Assembly: GCA_900553355.1 (NCBI GenBank)
Contig: USDK01000025.1
Span: forward strand, 1-40,094
Reading direction: 5' to 3'
Source of the DNA: an uncultured Lachnospiraceae bacterium
GTDB taxonomy: Bacteria > Bacillota > Clostridia > Lachnospirales > Lachnospiraceae
Length of the DNA: 40,094 bases
Below the pieces are notes generated by a model. That model saw only the letters and a list, made by a program, of their open reading frames with translations, was not told the origin of the DNA and made no database searches. The stretch's first letter is position 1, and each line of letters opens with the position of its first letter. Below are positions 15,497-24,196 of this stretch, one piece after another. The position numbers and the translations under genes are program-made.

Positions 15497-16294
15497 TCAC
15501 TCTTTATCCTGTTTTTCAATCTTAACTCTCTGTATGATATTATTATCTACTGATAACACTGTGAAAAGATATCCTTCATATTCCACCTCGCATTTTTCAT
15601 CTTCCGATGGAATCCGATCCAGCTGATCTACCAGGAATCCGTTTAATGTCTCGTATTCATCTTCTTCAAAACGAATTGCCAGAAGATCGCCCAGCTCCTC
15701 AAGATCCAGCATTCCGTCAGCCAGATAGCTTCCGTCAGCCTGCTTTGTGATCATCAGTTCTTCTTCATCGTATTCGTCCAGGATATTTCCAACGATCTCT
15801 TCTAAGATATCCTCCATCGCTACCAGGCCGGAAGTCTGTCCGTATTCATCCAGCACGACCACGATATGGTTTTTCTCTGCCTGCATTTTTTTGAATAAGG
15901 TATCGATGCTCTTTGTCTCCGGGACAAATACGGCAGGTCTTATGTAGTCGGTCAGTTCTTTTACCCGTACCTTTCGAAGGCTCTCGTCCAGATAACAGGT
16001 GATCGCCTCTCTCAGATGAAGAAATCCCGTGATCTCATCGATATCTTCGTGATAAATCGGAAATCTGGAATAACTTTCTTCCAGCATAAAATGGAGCGCA
16101 TCCTCCAGCAGTTCTTCTCCGTCGATCGCGACAATGTTTTTCCGGTGCGTCATGATATCTTTGGCATCCTTATCCATATAACGGAAAATATTCCGGATCA
16201 GCACCGCCGCCTCCTTCTGCATTCCATCATCTAGTTTTTCATCCTCCGCCTGGAAAATGTTTTTCATTCTCTGGAATAAACTACCCTCTTCCAT
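15497..16294 (-). CDS. CBS-pair and CorC/HlyC-domain protein
   Basis: 265 residues. Two CBS domains span about 40-165 (DIMTHRKNIVAID at the start, HIVVVLDEYGQTSGLVAMEDILEEIVG at the end), followed by a CorC/HlyC domain (about 180-260, SYLADGMLDLEELGDLL and VDNNIIQRVKIEK). This matches the cytoplasmic half of hemolysin C / CorC proteins. The usual N-terminal DUF21 membrane domain is missing; the short N-terminus (EEGSLFQRMKNIF) resembles CorC of Gram-negatives, which also lacks it. Proteins of this group are tied to magnesium and cobalt efflux. The ATG at 16294 follows AAGGA. It lies just after the mazF-like gene. Confidence 0.85.
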   Translation of the reverse strand: MEEGSLFQRMKNIFQAEDEKLDDGMQKEAAVLIRNIFRYMDKDAKDIMTHRKNIVAIDGEELLEDALHFMLEESYSRFPIYHEDIDEITGFLHLREAITCYLDESLRKVRVKELTDYIRPAVFVPETKSIDTLFKKMQAEKNHIVVVLDEYGQTSGLVAMEDILEEIVGNILDEYDEEELMITKQADGSYLADGMLDLEELGDLLAIRFEEDEYETLNGFLVDQLDRIPSEDEKCEVEYEGYLFTVLSVDNNIIQRVKIEKQDKE

Positions 16295-16316
16295 ACTCTG
16301 TTCCTTAACTCCTTTG

Positions 16317-16664
16317 CTATGTATGAAGCTCCAGGCTGACCTTCAAAGCTTCATCTACTTTATCCATAATTTCTTTATCCAGGTGGCACACCATGTCTTT
16401 CAGCCGCTGCTTATCGATAGTCCGCACCTGCTCCAACAATACCACCGAGTTTTTTACAATCTGATATTTCCTTGCATCAATTTCTACATGAGTCGGCAGT
16501 TTTGCTTTATTCATCCGTGAAGTGATCGCCGCACAGATGATCGTAGGACTGTGTCTGTTTCCTACGTTATTCTGAATGACCAGTACCGGCCGGATTCCTC
16601 CCTGTTCCGAACCGACCACCGGACTTAAATCCGCATAATATATGTCTCCTCGCCTTACCTGCAC
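16317..16664 (-). CDS. ndoA: MazF/PemK-type endoribonuclease toxin (EndoA-like)
   Basis: 115 residues, the usual MazF length. It reads VQVRRGDIYYADLSPVVGSE, then GGIRPVLVIQN with the catalytic Arg, and TIICAAITSRMNKAKLPTHVE with the active-site Thr. The family cuts mRNA at specific short sites; the Bacillus homologue NdoA cuts UACAU. A GTG at 16664 is chosen because GGAG lies 10 nt upstream; a GTG three codons earlier (16673) is too close to it. In Bacillus the antitoxin ndoAI lies between alr and ndoA. Here only about 90 nt separate alr from the toxin and no antitoxin frame fits. The catalytic residues look intact, so an unlinked antitoxin or another control is expected. Confidence 0.9.
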   Translation of the reverse strand: MQVRRGDIYYADLSPVVGSEQGGIRPVLVIQNNVGNRHSPTIICAAITSRMNKAKLPTHVEIDARKYQIVKNSVVLLEQVRTIDKQRLKDMVCHLDKEIMDKVDEALKVSLELHT

Positions 16665-16754
16665 TTCTCTCACACTCCGATTATTTTTAAGATACCGTTA
16701 GTATTTCCACCTTTTTCGGAAGTATTCCAGAAGTTTCTAAGGCTGCCCTTTTAT

Positions 16755-17924
16755 TTAACCAAACCAGTCCATCTGCTCTACGACGTCACCATGGCGCACA
16801 AATTCCCTCGGGATCCTTTTCCCCAGATCGCAGACAAACTCATAGTTAAATCTGCCGGACAGATCACTTAAGACCTCTACCGGAAGCACTTCATCCTGAC
16901 TTCGCCCGACAAGAATGACCGGATCTTCATATTTTACATCCTCAATCTCAGTTACATCGACCATCATCTGATCCATGCAGACTCTTCCCCGGATCGGTGC
17001 TTTTTGTCCGTGGATCAGCACATAGCCCTTATTGGAAAGGCTCCTTGGATAACCATCCCCATAGCCTACCGGGATCGTAGCAAGCTTCGTCCTTCGGTCT
17101 GTGATATAGGTACCTCCGTAGCTGACCGGAGTCCCCTCTTCCACCCATTTGACATGTGCCACATGGCTGACAAGCTCCATCGCCGGCTTCAGAGGAACAT
17201 TCTCCTTTTTCACCTCTCCGGAAGGATACAGCCCGTAAGTAGAGATCCCTGCACGTACCAGATCCATGTTGGCTTCCGGCACATCAATGATGCCCGCACT
17301 GTTTGAACAGTGATAATATTCGAAGGTTACATCCCTGTCATCCAGCTGTTTTTTCATCCACAGATACTGTTCGATCTGCCTGTCTGTAAACGTCTTGTCG
17401 ATTTCATCTGCTTTTGCAAAATGAGTATACATTCCTTCCATACGAAGATGAGGCATCTCCGCGATCCTTTCGATCGCCTCTGCACTGTCTTCATTAATCG
17501 GGAATCCCAGCCTGGACATACCGGTATCCAGCTTGATATGAATATAGACATCTTTTCCCATCCTTCCGGCAAGCTCTGATACTTCACGAGCCATCTCCTC
17601 TGTATAAAGAGTCATGCGTATTTCGTGCTCGATCATGGAAGCTCTCTGATCCGGAAAAATCGTGCCCAGAACCAGGATCGGCTTTTCGATTCCTTTTCTC
17701 CGCAGAATCACGGCCTCATCCAGCGTCGCTACCGCATAGCCCCAGATATAATCTTTTTCCTGGAGCATACGGGCAATCTGTGCTGCTCCATGTCCATATC
17801 CATCCGTCTTAACGACAGATATGATCTGCGTTCCCTCTTTCAGATTGTTTTTCATCATCTCCATATTATACTCGATCGCATCCAGATCAATCCTTGCACA
17901 GACTCTTGTATATTTCTTCATCAT
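16755..17924 (-). CDS. alr: Alanine racemase
   Basis: 389 residues with the fold-III PLP pattern. The PLP lysine is in ISVVKTDGYGHGA (residue about 40) and the C-terminal domain holds the DQMMVDVTEI segment with VCMDQ. It interconverts L- and D-alanine for peptidoglycan synthesis in the cytosol. Two adjacent ATG codons (17924 and 17921) lie behind AAGGAGG; the first overlaps the nnrDE stop (ATGA-type coupling). The gene stands between nnrDE and the mazF-like gene, the same nnrD-alr-ndoA neighbourhood seen in many Firmicutes. Confidence 0.96.
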   Translation of the reverse strand: MMKKYTRVCARIDLDAIEYNMEMMKNNLKEGTQIISVVKTDGYGHGAAQIARMLQEKDYIWGYAVATLDEAVILRRKGIEKPILVLGTIFPDQRASMIEHEIRMTLYTEEMAREVSELAGRMGKDVYIHIKLDTGMSRLGFPINEDSAEAIERIAEMPHLRMEGMYTHFAKADEIDKTFTDRQIEQYLWMKKQLDDRDVTFEYYHCSNSAGIIDVPEANMDLVRAGISTYGLYPSGEVKKENVPLKPAMELVSHVAHVKWVEEGTPVSYGGTYITDRRTKLATIPVGYGDGYPRSLSNKGYVLIHGQKAPIRGRVCMDQMMVDVTEIEDVKYEDPVILVGRSQDEVLPVEVLSDLSGRFNYEFVCDLGKRIPREFVRHGDVVEQMDWFG

Positions 17925-19423
17925 ATTTCCTCCTTTAACTCTGAAAAAGCATCACTTAACTGATCCATCAAATCTCTGGCCAGTACACTGTACGGTCCTT
18001 TTTCCTTCCGGGCCAGATCTCCTGCTCTTCCTTGAAGCCATACTCCCAGAATGGCCGCCTCCTTTGCCGAAAGGCCCTGAACCATCAGCCCTGATACGAC
18101 TCCTGCAAGGACATCGCCGGATCCGCCCTTTGCCATGGCTGAATTCCCAGACAGATTGAGGCAGAATGGTTCATCTGGAACTGCGATCATGGTACGGGAA
18201 TCCTTTAAAACGCAGACCGACGGATGAATATCTGTAAAATCTCTCAGAGTCCTTATCCTTTCCGCCTTGATCTCCTGCACATCCATATGCACAAGTCTTG
18301 ACATCTCCTTCATATGGGGAGTGATCACTATGGGAACTTCTGCCATAGTCTCCCAGTATCCGGGATGCTCTGCCAGAAGATTCAGTCCGTCAGCATCGAT
18401 CAGGCACGGCACCCGGACAGATTCCAGCACCGTCTTCAGAATGCGGCAGGACAACTCCCCCGTGCCGATTCCCGATCCGATACAGACGGCGTCTGCCCAT
18501 TTAAGAAGGCGTATTACCTCTTCCCTGTCAAATCCTTCATAGGTACTGATGATCGCCTCCGGAAGAAGTGTCTGCAGGACAGTCCTGTTTTCTTCCGGAG
18601 TGTAGATCTGCACCAGTCCGGCTCCACACCGGTATGCCGCCATTGCATTCAGATATGCAGCGCCTGACATTCCCTTGCTTCCCGCGATGACCAGAAGCCT
18701 TCCAAATGTCCCCTTATTGGAATCCTCCGGACGCACGGGCAGCATCTTCTGGTATTCTGTTCCATCCGGTGAAAATACAACATCCGGATTCTGCTCTGCC
18801 GGCGACGTATCGATCCCGATCTCTGCGGCTATTACCTCACCTGCATATTCCCTTCCAGGAGACAATACCATCCCCAGCTTCTTTTTCTGAAAAGTAACCG
18901 TCAGATCTGCCTGAAATGCAATTCCCATGACCAACCCTGAATCAGCCGATATTCCGGATGGGATATCTACCGCAAACTTGAATGCATCCGTCTCATTCAT
19001 CTGTCGGATCATCTGAGCATACCGTCCCTCGATCTTCCGGTTCAGGCCGACTCCAAAAACAGCATCTACTATGATACTATATTCATCCGAAACATATTCG
19101 TCACAGATCCTGGCCCCGGTCTTTTTCAGACGCTCCATCTGATATTTTGTCTCTTCTGTCGCATGAGCCATATTCCCTGCCATGCATACCCGTACAGCAA
19201 TCCCTTTTTCAGCAAGCATTCTTGCGACAGCGATCCCGTCTCCGCCATTATTTCCGGACCCACAGACCACACAAGGCTTCGACAGATCAAGTCCCTTTTT
19301 TTCCATCATTTCCACGCACTTTGATGCCGCCCTTTCCATCAGTTCAAGAGACGGGATACCAAGCTCCTGTATGGTGTGACGGTCACAGGACTGCATCTGC
19401 TCACCGGTTAAAAAGTATTGCAC
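17921..19423 (-). CDS. nnrDE: Bifunctional NAD(P)H-hydrate repair enzyme (epimerase and dehydratase)
   Basis: 500 residues in two domains. The N-terminal YjeF_N epimerase (about 1-210) shows VCGSGNNGGDGIAVARMLAE and later the DIPSGISADSG turn. The C-terminal dehydratase of the ribokinase-like fold (about 230-495) shows the GSKGMSGAAYLNAMAAYRCG region and the catalytic NSAMAKGGSGDVLAGV stretch. The epimerase interconverts R and S forms of hydrated NAD(P)H, and the dehydratase restores NAD(P)H from the S form using ADP (or ATP). The start is a GTG at 19423 after AGGAGGTG. It lies after the rex terminator and before alr with a 4-nt overlap. Confidence 0.95.
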   Translation of the reverse strand: MQYFLTGEQMQSCDRHTIQELGIPSLELMERAASKCVEMMEKKGLDLSKPCVVCGSGNNGGDGIAVARMLAEKGIAVRVCMAGNMAHATEETKYQMERLKKTGARICDEYVSDEYSIIVDAVFGVGLNRKIEGRYAQMIRQMNETDAFKFAVDIPSGISADSGLVMGIAFQADLTVTFQKKKLGMVLSPGREYAGEVIAAEIGIDTSPAEQNPDVVFSPDGTEYQKMLPVRPEDSNKGTFGRLLVIAGSKGMSGAAYLNAMAAYRCGAGLVQIYTPEENRTVLQTLLPEAIISTYEGFDREEVIRLLKWADAVCIGSGIGTGELSCRILKTVLESVRVPCLIDADGLNLLAEHPGYWETMAEVPIVITPHMKEMSRLVHMDVQEIKAERIRTLRDFTDIHPSVCVLKDSRTMIAVPDEPFCLNLSGNSAMAKGGSGDVLAGVVSGLMVQGLSAKEAAILGVWLQGRAGDLARKEKGPYSVLARDLMDQLSDAFSELKEEI

Positions 19424-19462
19424 GCTTTCACCTCCTGTCCATCACCCGGCTCCATGCCGGAT

Positions 19463-19514
19463 AAAAAAGAGCGTGTAAAAGCTTACCATATAAAGACGGC
19501 TGCCGTTACACGCT
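19463..19514 (-). terminator. Terminator after rex
   Basis: A 9-bp outer stem (19470-19478 with 19506-19514) encloses a further small inverted repeat (ACGGC-T-GCCGT at 19496-19506). On the minus strand it is followed by six T residues (19463-19468). It lies between the rex stop and the nnrDE start and should end the rex transcript at least partly. Confidence 0.8.
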
Positions 19515-19526
19515 TCTTGTGAGTTT

Positions 19527-20168
19527 CTATTTATGCTCTTCCTTATATCTGCTGATATTATAGGATAACTGCATCAGACTCTCTGACAAATGTACATTTT
19601 CCACGATGACATTATCCGGCAGGTTCAGATCTGTATGTGCGAAATTCCATATTGCACGCACCCCATTATCTACCAGTAAATTTGCCACCTCAATTGCTTT
19701 TTCCTTTGGAATCGTCAGAACTGCGATCTCCACATCATTATTCTGGATAAATGATTTTAATTCATCCATCATGCGGATCGGCACTCCCCGGATCGACACT
19801 CCTTCTAGTCTCGGATTGACATCAAAAATCCCTTTTAAGATGAACCCGCGCTTCTCAAATGCCGTATAATTAGCCAGTGCCTGTCCCAGGTTACCGGCTC
19901 CGATGATGATAATATTATGATCTTCCTCAAGGCCTAAGATCTTGCCTATCTCTGTATACAGATACTTCACATTATATCCATATCCCTGCTGACCAAAACC
20001 CCCGAAATTATTCAGATCCTGACGGATCTGCGAAGCGGTTACCTTCATCCGCTTGCTGAGATCGCTTGAAGAGATACGCTCTACGCCGTTCTCCAGCAGT
20101 TCCCCCAAATATCTATAATATCTTGGCAGTCTTCTGATCACTGCCCGAGAAATCCCTCTGTCTTCCAC
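19527..20168 (-). CDS. rex: Redox-sensing transcriptional repressor Rex
   Basis: 213 residues. The N-terminal winged helix (about 5-80) reads SRAVIRRLPRYYRYLGEL and then VTASQIRQDLNNFGGFGQ and GYNVKYL. The Rossmann domain (about 85-205) has IIIGAGNLGQALANY for NADH/NAD+ and a C-terminal helix for dimer swap. Rex represses fermentation and electron-transfer genes at high NAD+/NADH ratio. The start is a GTG at 20168 after AAGGTGAAGG. Its own promoter (20202-20230) is strong; I did not find a convincing full Rex operator within it. The ABC-F gene lies divergently upstream, and in Bacillus the ABC-F gene ydiF also sits near rex. Confidence 0.95.
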   Translation of the reverse strand: MEDRGISRAVIRRLPRYYRYLGELLENGVERISSSDLSKRMKVTASQIRQDLNNFGGFGQQGYGYNVKYLYTEIGKILGLEEDHNIIIIGAGNLGQALANYTAFEKRGFILKGIFDVNPRLEGVSIRGVPIRMMDELKSFIQNNDVEIAVLTIPKEKAIEVANLLVDNGVRAIWNFAHTDLNLPDNVIVENVHLSESLMQLSYNISRYKEEHK

Positions 20169-20201
20169 TTGCCTTCACCTTCCATGTTTAATCTCACAAA
20201 T

Positions 20202-20230
20202 ATTATATAGAATTGTATTTGTAAAGTCAA
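20202..20230 (-). promoter_or_regulatory. Promoter of rex
   Basis: On the minus strand TTGACT (20225-20230) and TATAAT (20202-20207) are separated by 17 nt, a near-consensus sigma-A site. An inverted pair ACAAATA (20197-20203) and TATTTGT (20217-20223) lies across it. Confidence 0.8.
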
Positions 20231-20238
20231 ACTTTTAG

Positions 20239-20266
20239 TTGTATTTTGTCTTATTTTCGTTATAAT
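20239..20266 (+). promoter_or_regulatory. Promoter of the ABC-F gene
   Basis: On the plus strand TTGTAT (20239-20244) and TATAAT (20261-20266) are 16 nt apart, 27 nt before the start codon of the ABC-F gene. It lies back to back with the rex promoter, whose -35 box is only 8 nt away, so the two may influence each other. Confidence 0.7.
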
Positions 20267-20292
20267 GGAAACGGACATAAAAGGAGGAAATT

Positions 20293-22215
20293 ATGATATT
20301 AGCATGTCATAAAATCAATAAATCATTTGGAGAAAACGTTATTATCCGCGATGGCTCTTTCTATATCGAGGATCATGAAAAAGCGGCTCTGATCGGTCCT
20401 AACGGCGCCGGAAAATCCACACTTCTTAAGATCATCATGGGAGAACTTCCCTCGGACAGTGGAGAGGTGATCCTCACAAAGGGAAAAACCTGCGGCTATC
20501 TTGCCCAGCACCAGGAAATGCAAAGCGGAAATACCATTTACGAAGAGGTACGTCTTGCGAAGGCGAATGTCATCGCAATGGAACAAAAGATCCGTTCCAT
20601 CGAACAGGAGTTAAAGACACTGGACGGGGATGCTCTTTCGTCCAGACTCGATACCTATACCCGCCTGACTGCTGCTTTTGAACGTGAAAACGGCTATGCA
20701 TATGAAAGTGAAATTACCGGAGTCTTAAAAGGGCTTGGGTTTCAGGAAGAAGAATTTGGAAAAAAAGTAGATACTTTGTCAGGTGGACAGAAAACGCGGG
20801 TATCTCTTGGAAAGCTTTTGCTGACCAGGCCGGATATTCTTCTGCTGGACGAGCCCACCAATCATCTGGACCTTAACTCTATCGCATGGCTGGAGACCTA
20901 TCTTCTGAATTATCGCGGCGCGGTATTGATTGTCTCCCATGACCGGTATTTCCTGAACAGAGTAGTCACCAAGGTGCTGGAAATCGAGCATGGAGAACTG
21001 ACCACCTATCTTGGCAATTACAGCGACTATGCCGCGAAAAAGCAGATGATCCGGGAAGCCAGGCTAAAGGAATATCTGAATCAGCAGCAGGAAATCCGCC
21101 ACCAGGAAGCAGTCATTGAAAAGCTCCGCTCCTTCAACCGTGAAAAATCTATCCGTCGTGCAGAGAGCCGTGTAAAAATGCTGGAAAAGATGGAGCTTGT
21201 TGAAAAGCCGGTGGAAATGAATACCGAGATCCACCTGACACTGGAGCCTGCCGTTGTCAGCGGAAATGATGTGCTTTCTGTTGAGCATCTAAGTAAAGCC
21301 TTTCCCTCCCAGACCTTATTTACAGACGTAAATTTTGAGATCAAACGAGGGGAACATGTGGCTGTGATCGGCGACAACGGTACCGGAAAAACCACGCTTC
21401 TTAAGATATTGAACCAGACAGAGTCTGCAGACTTTGGAACGTTTACCCTGGGTACAAATGTCCAGATCGGCTACTACGATCAGGAGCATCATGTCCTCCA
21501 TATGGACAAGACGATTTTTGAGGAAATCTCTGATGCATATCCTTCTCTGACCAACACCAAGATCCGGAATGTCCTGGCCGCTTTTTTATTTACCGGAGAC
21601 GATGTTTTCAAACTGATCAAAGACTTAAGCGGCGGAGAACGGGGCCGGGTATCTCTTGCAAAACTGATGCTCTCAGAGGCAAACTTTCTGATCCTGGACG
21701 AGCCCACCAATCATCTGGATATCGCCTCCAAGGAAATCCTGGAGCAGGCGCTCAACGACTATACCGGCACTGTTTTGTACGTCTCCCATGACCGTTACTT
21801 CATTAATCAGACTGCTACAAGAATACTGGAGCTGGTAAACCAGACGTTTGTCAACTATATCGGTAATTATGATTATTATCTGGAAAAGAAAGAAGAACTG
21901 ACAGCCGCATATACGGAAAGCGCTCCTTCTGACACCAGTACACCGGCAGCACAGGAAGAAATCTCTGCGTCCAAGCTTGACTGGAAAGAGCAGAAAGAGG
22001 CTCAGGCCAGGGAAAGAAAGCGCCAGAACGAACTGAAAAAGACAGAAGAACGGATCACTTCCCTGGAAGAACGAGACCAGGAGATTGATGATCTCATGAC
22101 CCGTGAAGAAGTTTTTACAAATTCTGTCCGTTGTCAGGAGCTTGCCATAGAAAAAGCAGGCATTGCCGAAGAATTAGAAGAATTATATACGAAATGGGAA
22201 GAACTGGCTGAATAG
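20293..22215 (+). CDS. ABC-F family ATPase (YdiF/Uup-like)
   Basis: 640 residues, two ABC domains and no membrane part. First domain: Walker A GPNGAGKS (35-42), signature LSGGQKTRVSLGK (162-174) and DEPTNHLD. Between the domains lies the basic helical P-site linker (about 245-305, REARLKEYLNQQQEIRHQEA). Second domain: Walker A GDNGTGKT (360-367), signature LSGGERGRVSLAK and a second DEPTNHLD. A charged coiled coil closes the C-terminus (about 565-640), as in Uup and YdiF. ABC-F proteins bind the ribosomal E site; some relieve stalls, some protect against antibiotics. The linker is short, so a housekeeping role is more likely than resistance. The ATG at 20293 follows AAAGGAGG. Confidence 0.93.
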   Translation: MILACHKINKSFGENVIIRDGSFYIEDHEKAALIGPNGAGKSTLLKIIMGELPSDSGEVILTKGKTCGYLAQHQEMQSGNTIYEEVRLAKANVIAMEQKIRSIEQELKTLDGDALSSRLDTYTRLTAAFERENGYAYESEITGVLKGLGFQEEEFGKKVDTLSGGQKTRVSLGKLLLTRPDILLLDEPTNHLDLNSIAWLETYLLNYRGAVLIVSHDRYFLNRVVTKVLEIEHGELTTYLGNYSDYAAKKQMIREARLKEYLNQQQEIRHQEAVIEKLRSFNREKSIRRAESRVKMLEKMELVEKPVEMNTEIHLTLEPAVVSGNDVLSVEHLSKAFPSQTLFTDVNFEIKRGEHVAVIGDNGTGKTTLLKILNQTESADFGTFTLGTNVQIGYYDQEHHVLHMDKTIFEEISDAYPSLTNTKIRNVLAAFLFTGDDVFKLIKDLSGGERGRVSLAKLMLSEANFLILDEPTNHLDIASKEILEQALNDYTGTVLYVSHDRYFINQTATRILELVNQTFVNYIGNYDYYLEKKEELTAAYTESAPSDTSTPAAQEEISASKLDWKEQKEAQARERKRQNELKKTEERITSLEERDQEIDDLMTREEVFTNSVRCQELAIEKAGIAEELEELYTKWEELAE

Positions 22216-22240
22216 TTTCCCATACATACCAGACATGCGT

Positions 22241-22291
22241 AAGGCGCAGACGTTGGATTCTCAAAAGAGAGCCCTGACGTCTGCGCCTTTT
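22241..22291 (+). terminator. Terminator after the ABC-F gene
   Basis: A perfect 13-bp inverted repeat (22241-22253 with 22277-22289, loop 23 nt) is followed on the plus strand by a short T-run (22288-22291). It lies between the convergent ends of the ABC-F gene and icd. The minus strand lacks a T-run, so it mainly serves the plus-strand gene. Confidence 0.75.
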
Positions 22292-22303
22292 ATGATTTAT
22301 ATC

Positions 22304-23500
22304 TTAGAGTTTCTTGGCAATCGCTTTGATAAAGTCTTCACTGTTCAGTACAACCGGATCCGGGATCGTAGTGATCAAAGCCAGGTCCTTGGTCATCTTT
22401 CCTTCTTCAATGGTATCAATAGTGGCTTTCTCCAGACGGTCTGCAAATTCCATCAGTTCATCATTTCCGTCCAGTTCTCCACGCTTTCTAAGAGCCCCTG
22501 TCCAGGCAAAAATTGTTGCCACGGAATTGGTAGAGGTCTCTTCTCCTGCCAGATGCTTATAATAATGACGCTGAACAGTACCATGCGCAGCTTCATACTC
22601 ATAATACCCTTCCGGGGATACCAGTACAGAAGTCATCATCGCAAGAGAACCAAATGCAGAAGATACCATATCGCTCATGACATCGCCATCATAGTTCTTG
22701 CAGGCCCAGATATAGCCGCCTTCCGACTTCATCACGCGGGCCACCGCGTCATCAATCAGGGTATAGAAATAAGTAATGCCTGCTTTTTCAAATTTTTCTT
22801 TATATTCCTGATCAAAAATCTCCTGAAAGATGTCTTTAAAAGTATGGTCATACTTTTTGGAGATCGTGTCTTTTGTAGCAAACCAGAGATCCTGCTTCGT
22901 ATCCAGCGCGTAATTAAAACAGCTTCTGGCAAAACTTTCGATGGACGCATTAATGTTATGCATTCCCTGAACGATGCCGGCGCTCTTAAAATCATGGACC
23001 AGCTCTCTGGTTTCGCTTCCATCTTCCGCCGTATAGACCAGTTCTACCTTTCCCGCACCTGGAATCTTCATTTCGGATCCTTTATACACATCTCCATATG
23101 CATGTCTTGCAATTGTAATAGGCTTTTTCCAGTTTTTTACACAAGGCTCAATTCCCTTTACTACGATTGGCGCACGAAATACCGTTCCATCCAGAATTGC
23201 ACGGATCGTTCCATTGGGGCTTTTCCACATCTCTTTTAAGTCATACTCTGTCATACGGGCCGCATTTGGTGTAATAGTAGCACATTTTACAGCTACTTTA
23301 TATTTTTTGGTGGCATTGGCTGAATCGATCGTTACCTGGTCGTCTGTCTCATTACGGTGTTCCAGGCCCAGATCATAGTACTCCGTATTCAGTTCAACAA
23401 ACGGCTCAAGCAGATGCTCTTTGATCATTTTCCAGAGAATCCTGGTCATCTCGTCTCCGTCCATCTCTACGATTGGTGTCGTCATTTTGATTTTTGCCAT
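22304..23500 (-). CDS. icd: NADP-dependent isocitrate dehydrogenase
   Basis: 398 residues from the ATG at 23500 (AAGGAG 9 nt upstream; a GTG one codon earlier is possible). The start KIKMTTPIVEMDGDEMTRILW and CATITPNAARMTEY, MWKSPNGTIRAILDGTVFR are typical of the eukaryote-like (type II) homodimeric NADP enzymes. YIWACKNYDGDVMSDM holds the metal-binding Asp residues and AAHGTVQRHYY the NADP-binding region. It oxidises isocitrate to 2-oxoglutarate in the cytosol. It is the third gene after the Re-citrate synthase and the GntR regulator, so the cluster makes 2-oxoglutarate and NADPH for glutamate synthesis. No aconitase is in this window. Confidence 0.95.
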   Translation of the reverse strand: MAKIKMTTPIVEMDGDEMTRILWKMIKEHLLEPFVELNTEYYDLGLEHRNETDDQVTIDSANATKKYKVAVKCATITPNAARMTEYDLKEMWKSPNGTIRAILDGTVFRAPIVVKGIEPCVKNWKKPITIARHAYGDVYKGSEMKIPGAGKVELVYTAEDGSETRELVHDFKSAGIVQGMHNINASIESFARSCFNYALDTKQDLWFATKDTISKKYDHTFKDIFQEIFDQEYKEKFEKAGITYFYTLIDDAVARVMKSEGGYIWACKNYDGDVMSDMVSSAFGSLAMMTSVLVSPEGYYEYEAAHGTVQRHYYKHLAGEETSTNSVATIFAWTGALRKRGELDGNDELMEFADRLEKATIDTIEEGKMTKDLALITTIPDPVVLNSEDFIKAIAKKL

Positions 23501-23520
23501 CACGCTTTTCTCCTTTTCTT

Positions 23521-24183
23521 TTAAGATTCATTCTTTGATTTCATATGCAGATTTTCCATTACCTTCATGATATGCTGGTCTGCCAGCTTTTCCGCCAGGT
23601 CTGCATCCTTGTTTTTGATCGCTTCCAGAATCTTTCTGTGCTCCATGATTGATTTCTCTGCCCGTTCCTTCTCTGCAACAGATTTAGAGCGCACCATCTG
23701 CACATATTTATGAAAATCCGATAATACATGTTCAAGTATACGACTATTTGATGCCTCATACAAGACTTTGTGAAACTTTCCGTCTAGTTCGGTTACTTGT
23801 CCTGCCTGTTTTCCCCCTTTGTGCAAGTGGAATTCCGACAACAGAATAATCTCTTCCAGTTCCTCGATCTGCTGGTCAGTGATATGCTCTGTCGCCCATC
23901 TGGCGCACAATCCTTCCAGTACCGAACGGATTCTGTAGATATCATAGACATCTTTTCCCGAGATTCCTGTCACAAAAGCCCCCTTATTAGGAATGATCGC
24001 CACCAGTCCTTCCAGTTCCAGCTGACGCAGCGCTTCACGCACCGGAGTCCTGCTGACGCCAAGCTCCCTGGCAAGGGCAGCTTCTTTCAGCTCCTCGTGA
24101 TCTTCATATACTCCTGACAGAATATCTTCTCTCACCTTCTGAAACACCCTTCCCCGCAGGGAATGATCCTGATATGCTTCCAT
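23521..24183 (-). CDS. GntR/FadR-type transcriptional regulator (FCD domain)
   Basis: 220 residues. The N-terminal winged helix (about 10-75) has LKEAALARELGVSRTPVREALRQLELEGLVAI followed by PNKGAFVTG. The C-terminal FCD helical domain (about 80-210) holds the usual metal-binding pattern (LDGKFHKVLYEASNS, and HRKILEAIKNKDADLAEKLADQHI with histidines). The ATG at 24183 has only a weak ribosome binding site (AGGAAA), 14 nt after the Re-citrate synthase stop. It sits between two oxidative TCA-branch genes, and the operon promoter carries a palindrome with ATTGTATACAAT, the kind of core bound by FCD-type GntR proteins. Autoregulation with citrate or a related acid as effector is likely but inferred. 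Confidence 0.9.
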   Translation of the reverse strand: MEAYQDHSLRGRVFQKVREDILSGVYEDHEELKEAALARELGVSRTPVREALRQLELEGLVAIIPNKGAFVTGISGKDVYDIYRIRSVLEGLCARWATEHITDQQIEELEEIILLSEFHLHKGGKQAGQVTELDGKFHKVLYEASNSRILEHVLSDFHKYVQMVRSKSVAEKERAEKSIMEHRKILEAIKNKDADLAEKLADQHIMKVMENLHMKSKNES

Positions 24184-24196
24184 TTTCCTGATATGG

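Noticed and set aside
20180..20240. Possible Rex operator in the rex / ABC-F gap
   Set aside because: ACAAATA and TATTTGT form an inverted pair, and a TTGTGA half site is seen, but no TTGTTAA-type full site with the right spacing was found.
22235..23239. 334-residue open frame on the plus strand
   Set aside because: It lies opposite icd, starts inside the terminator of the ABC-F gene, and has no recognisable domain.
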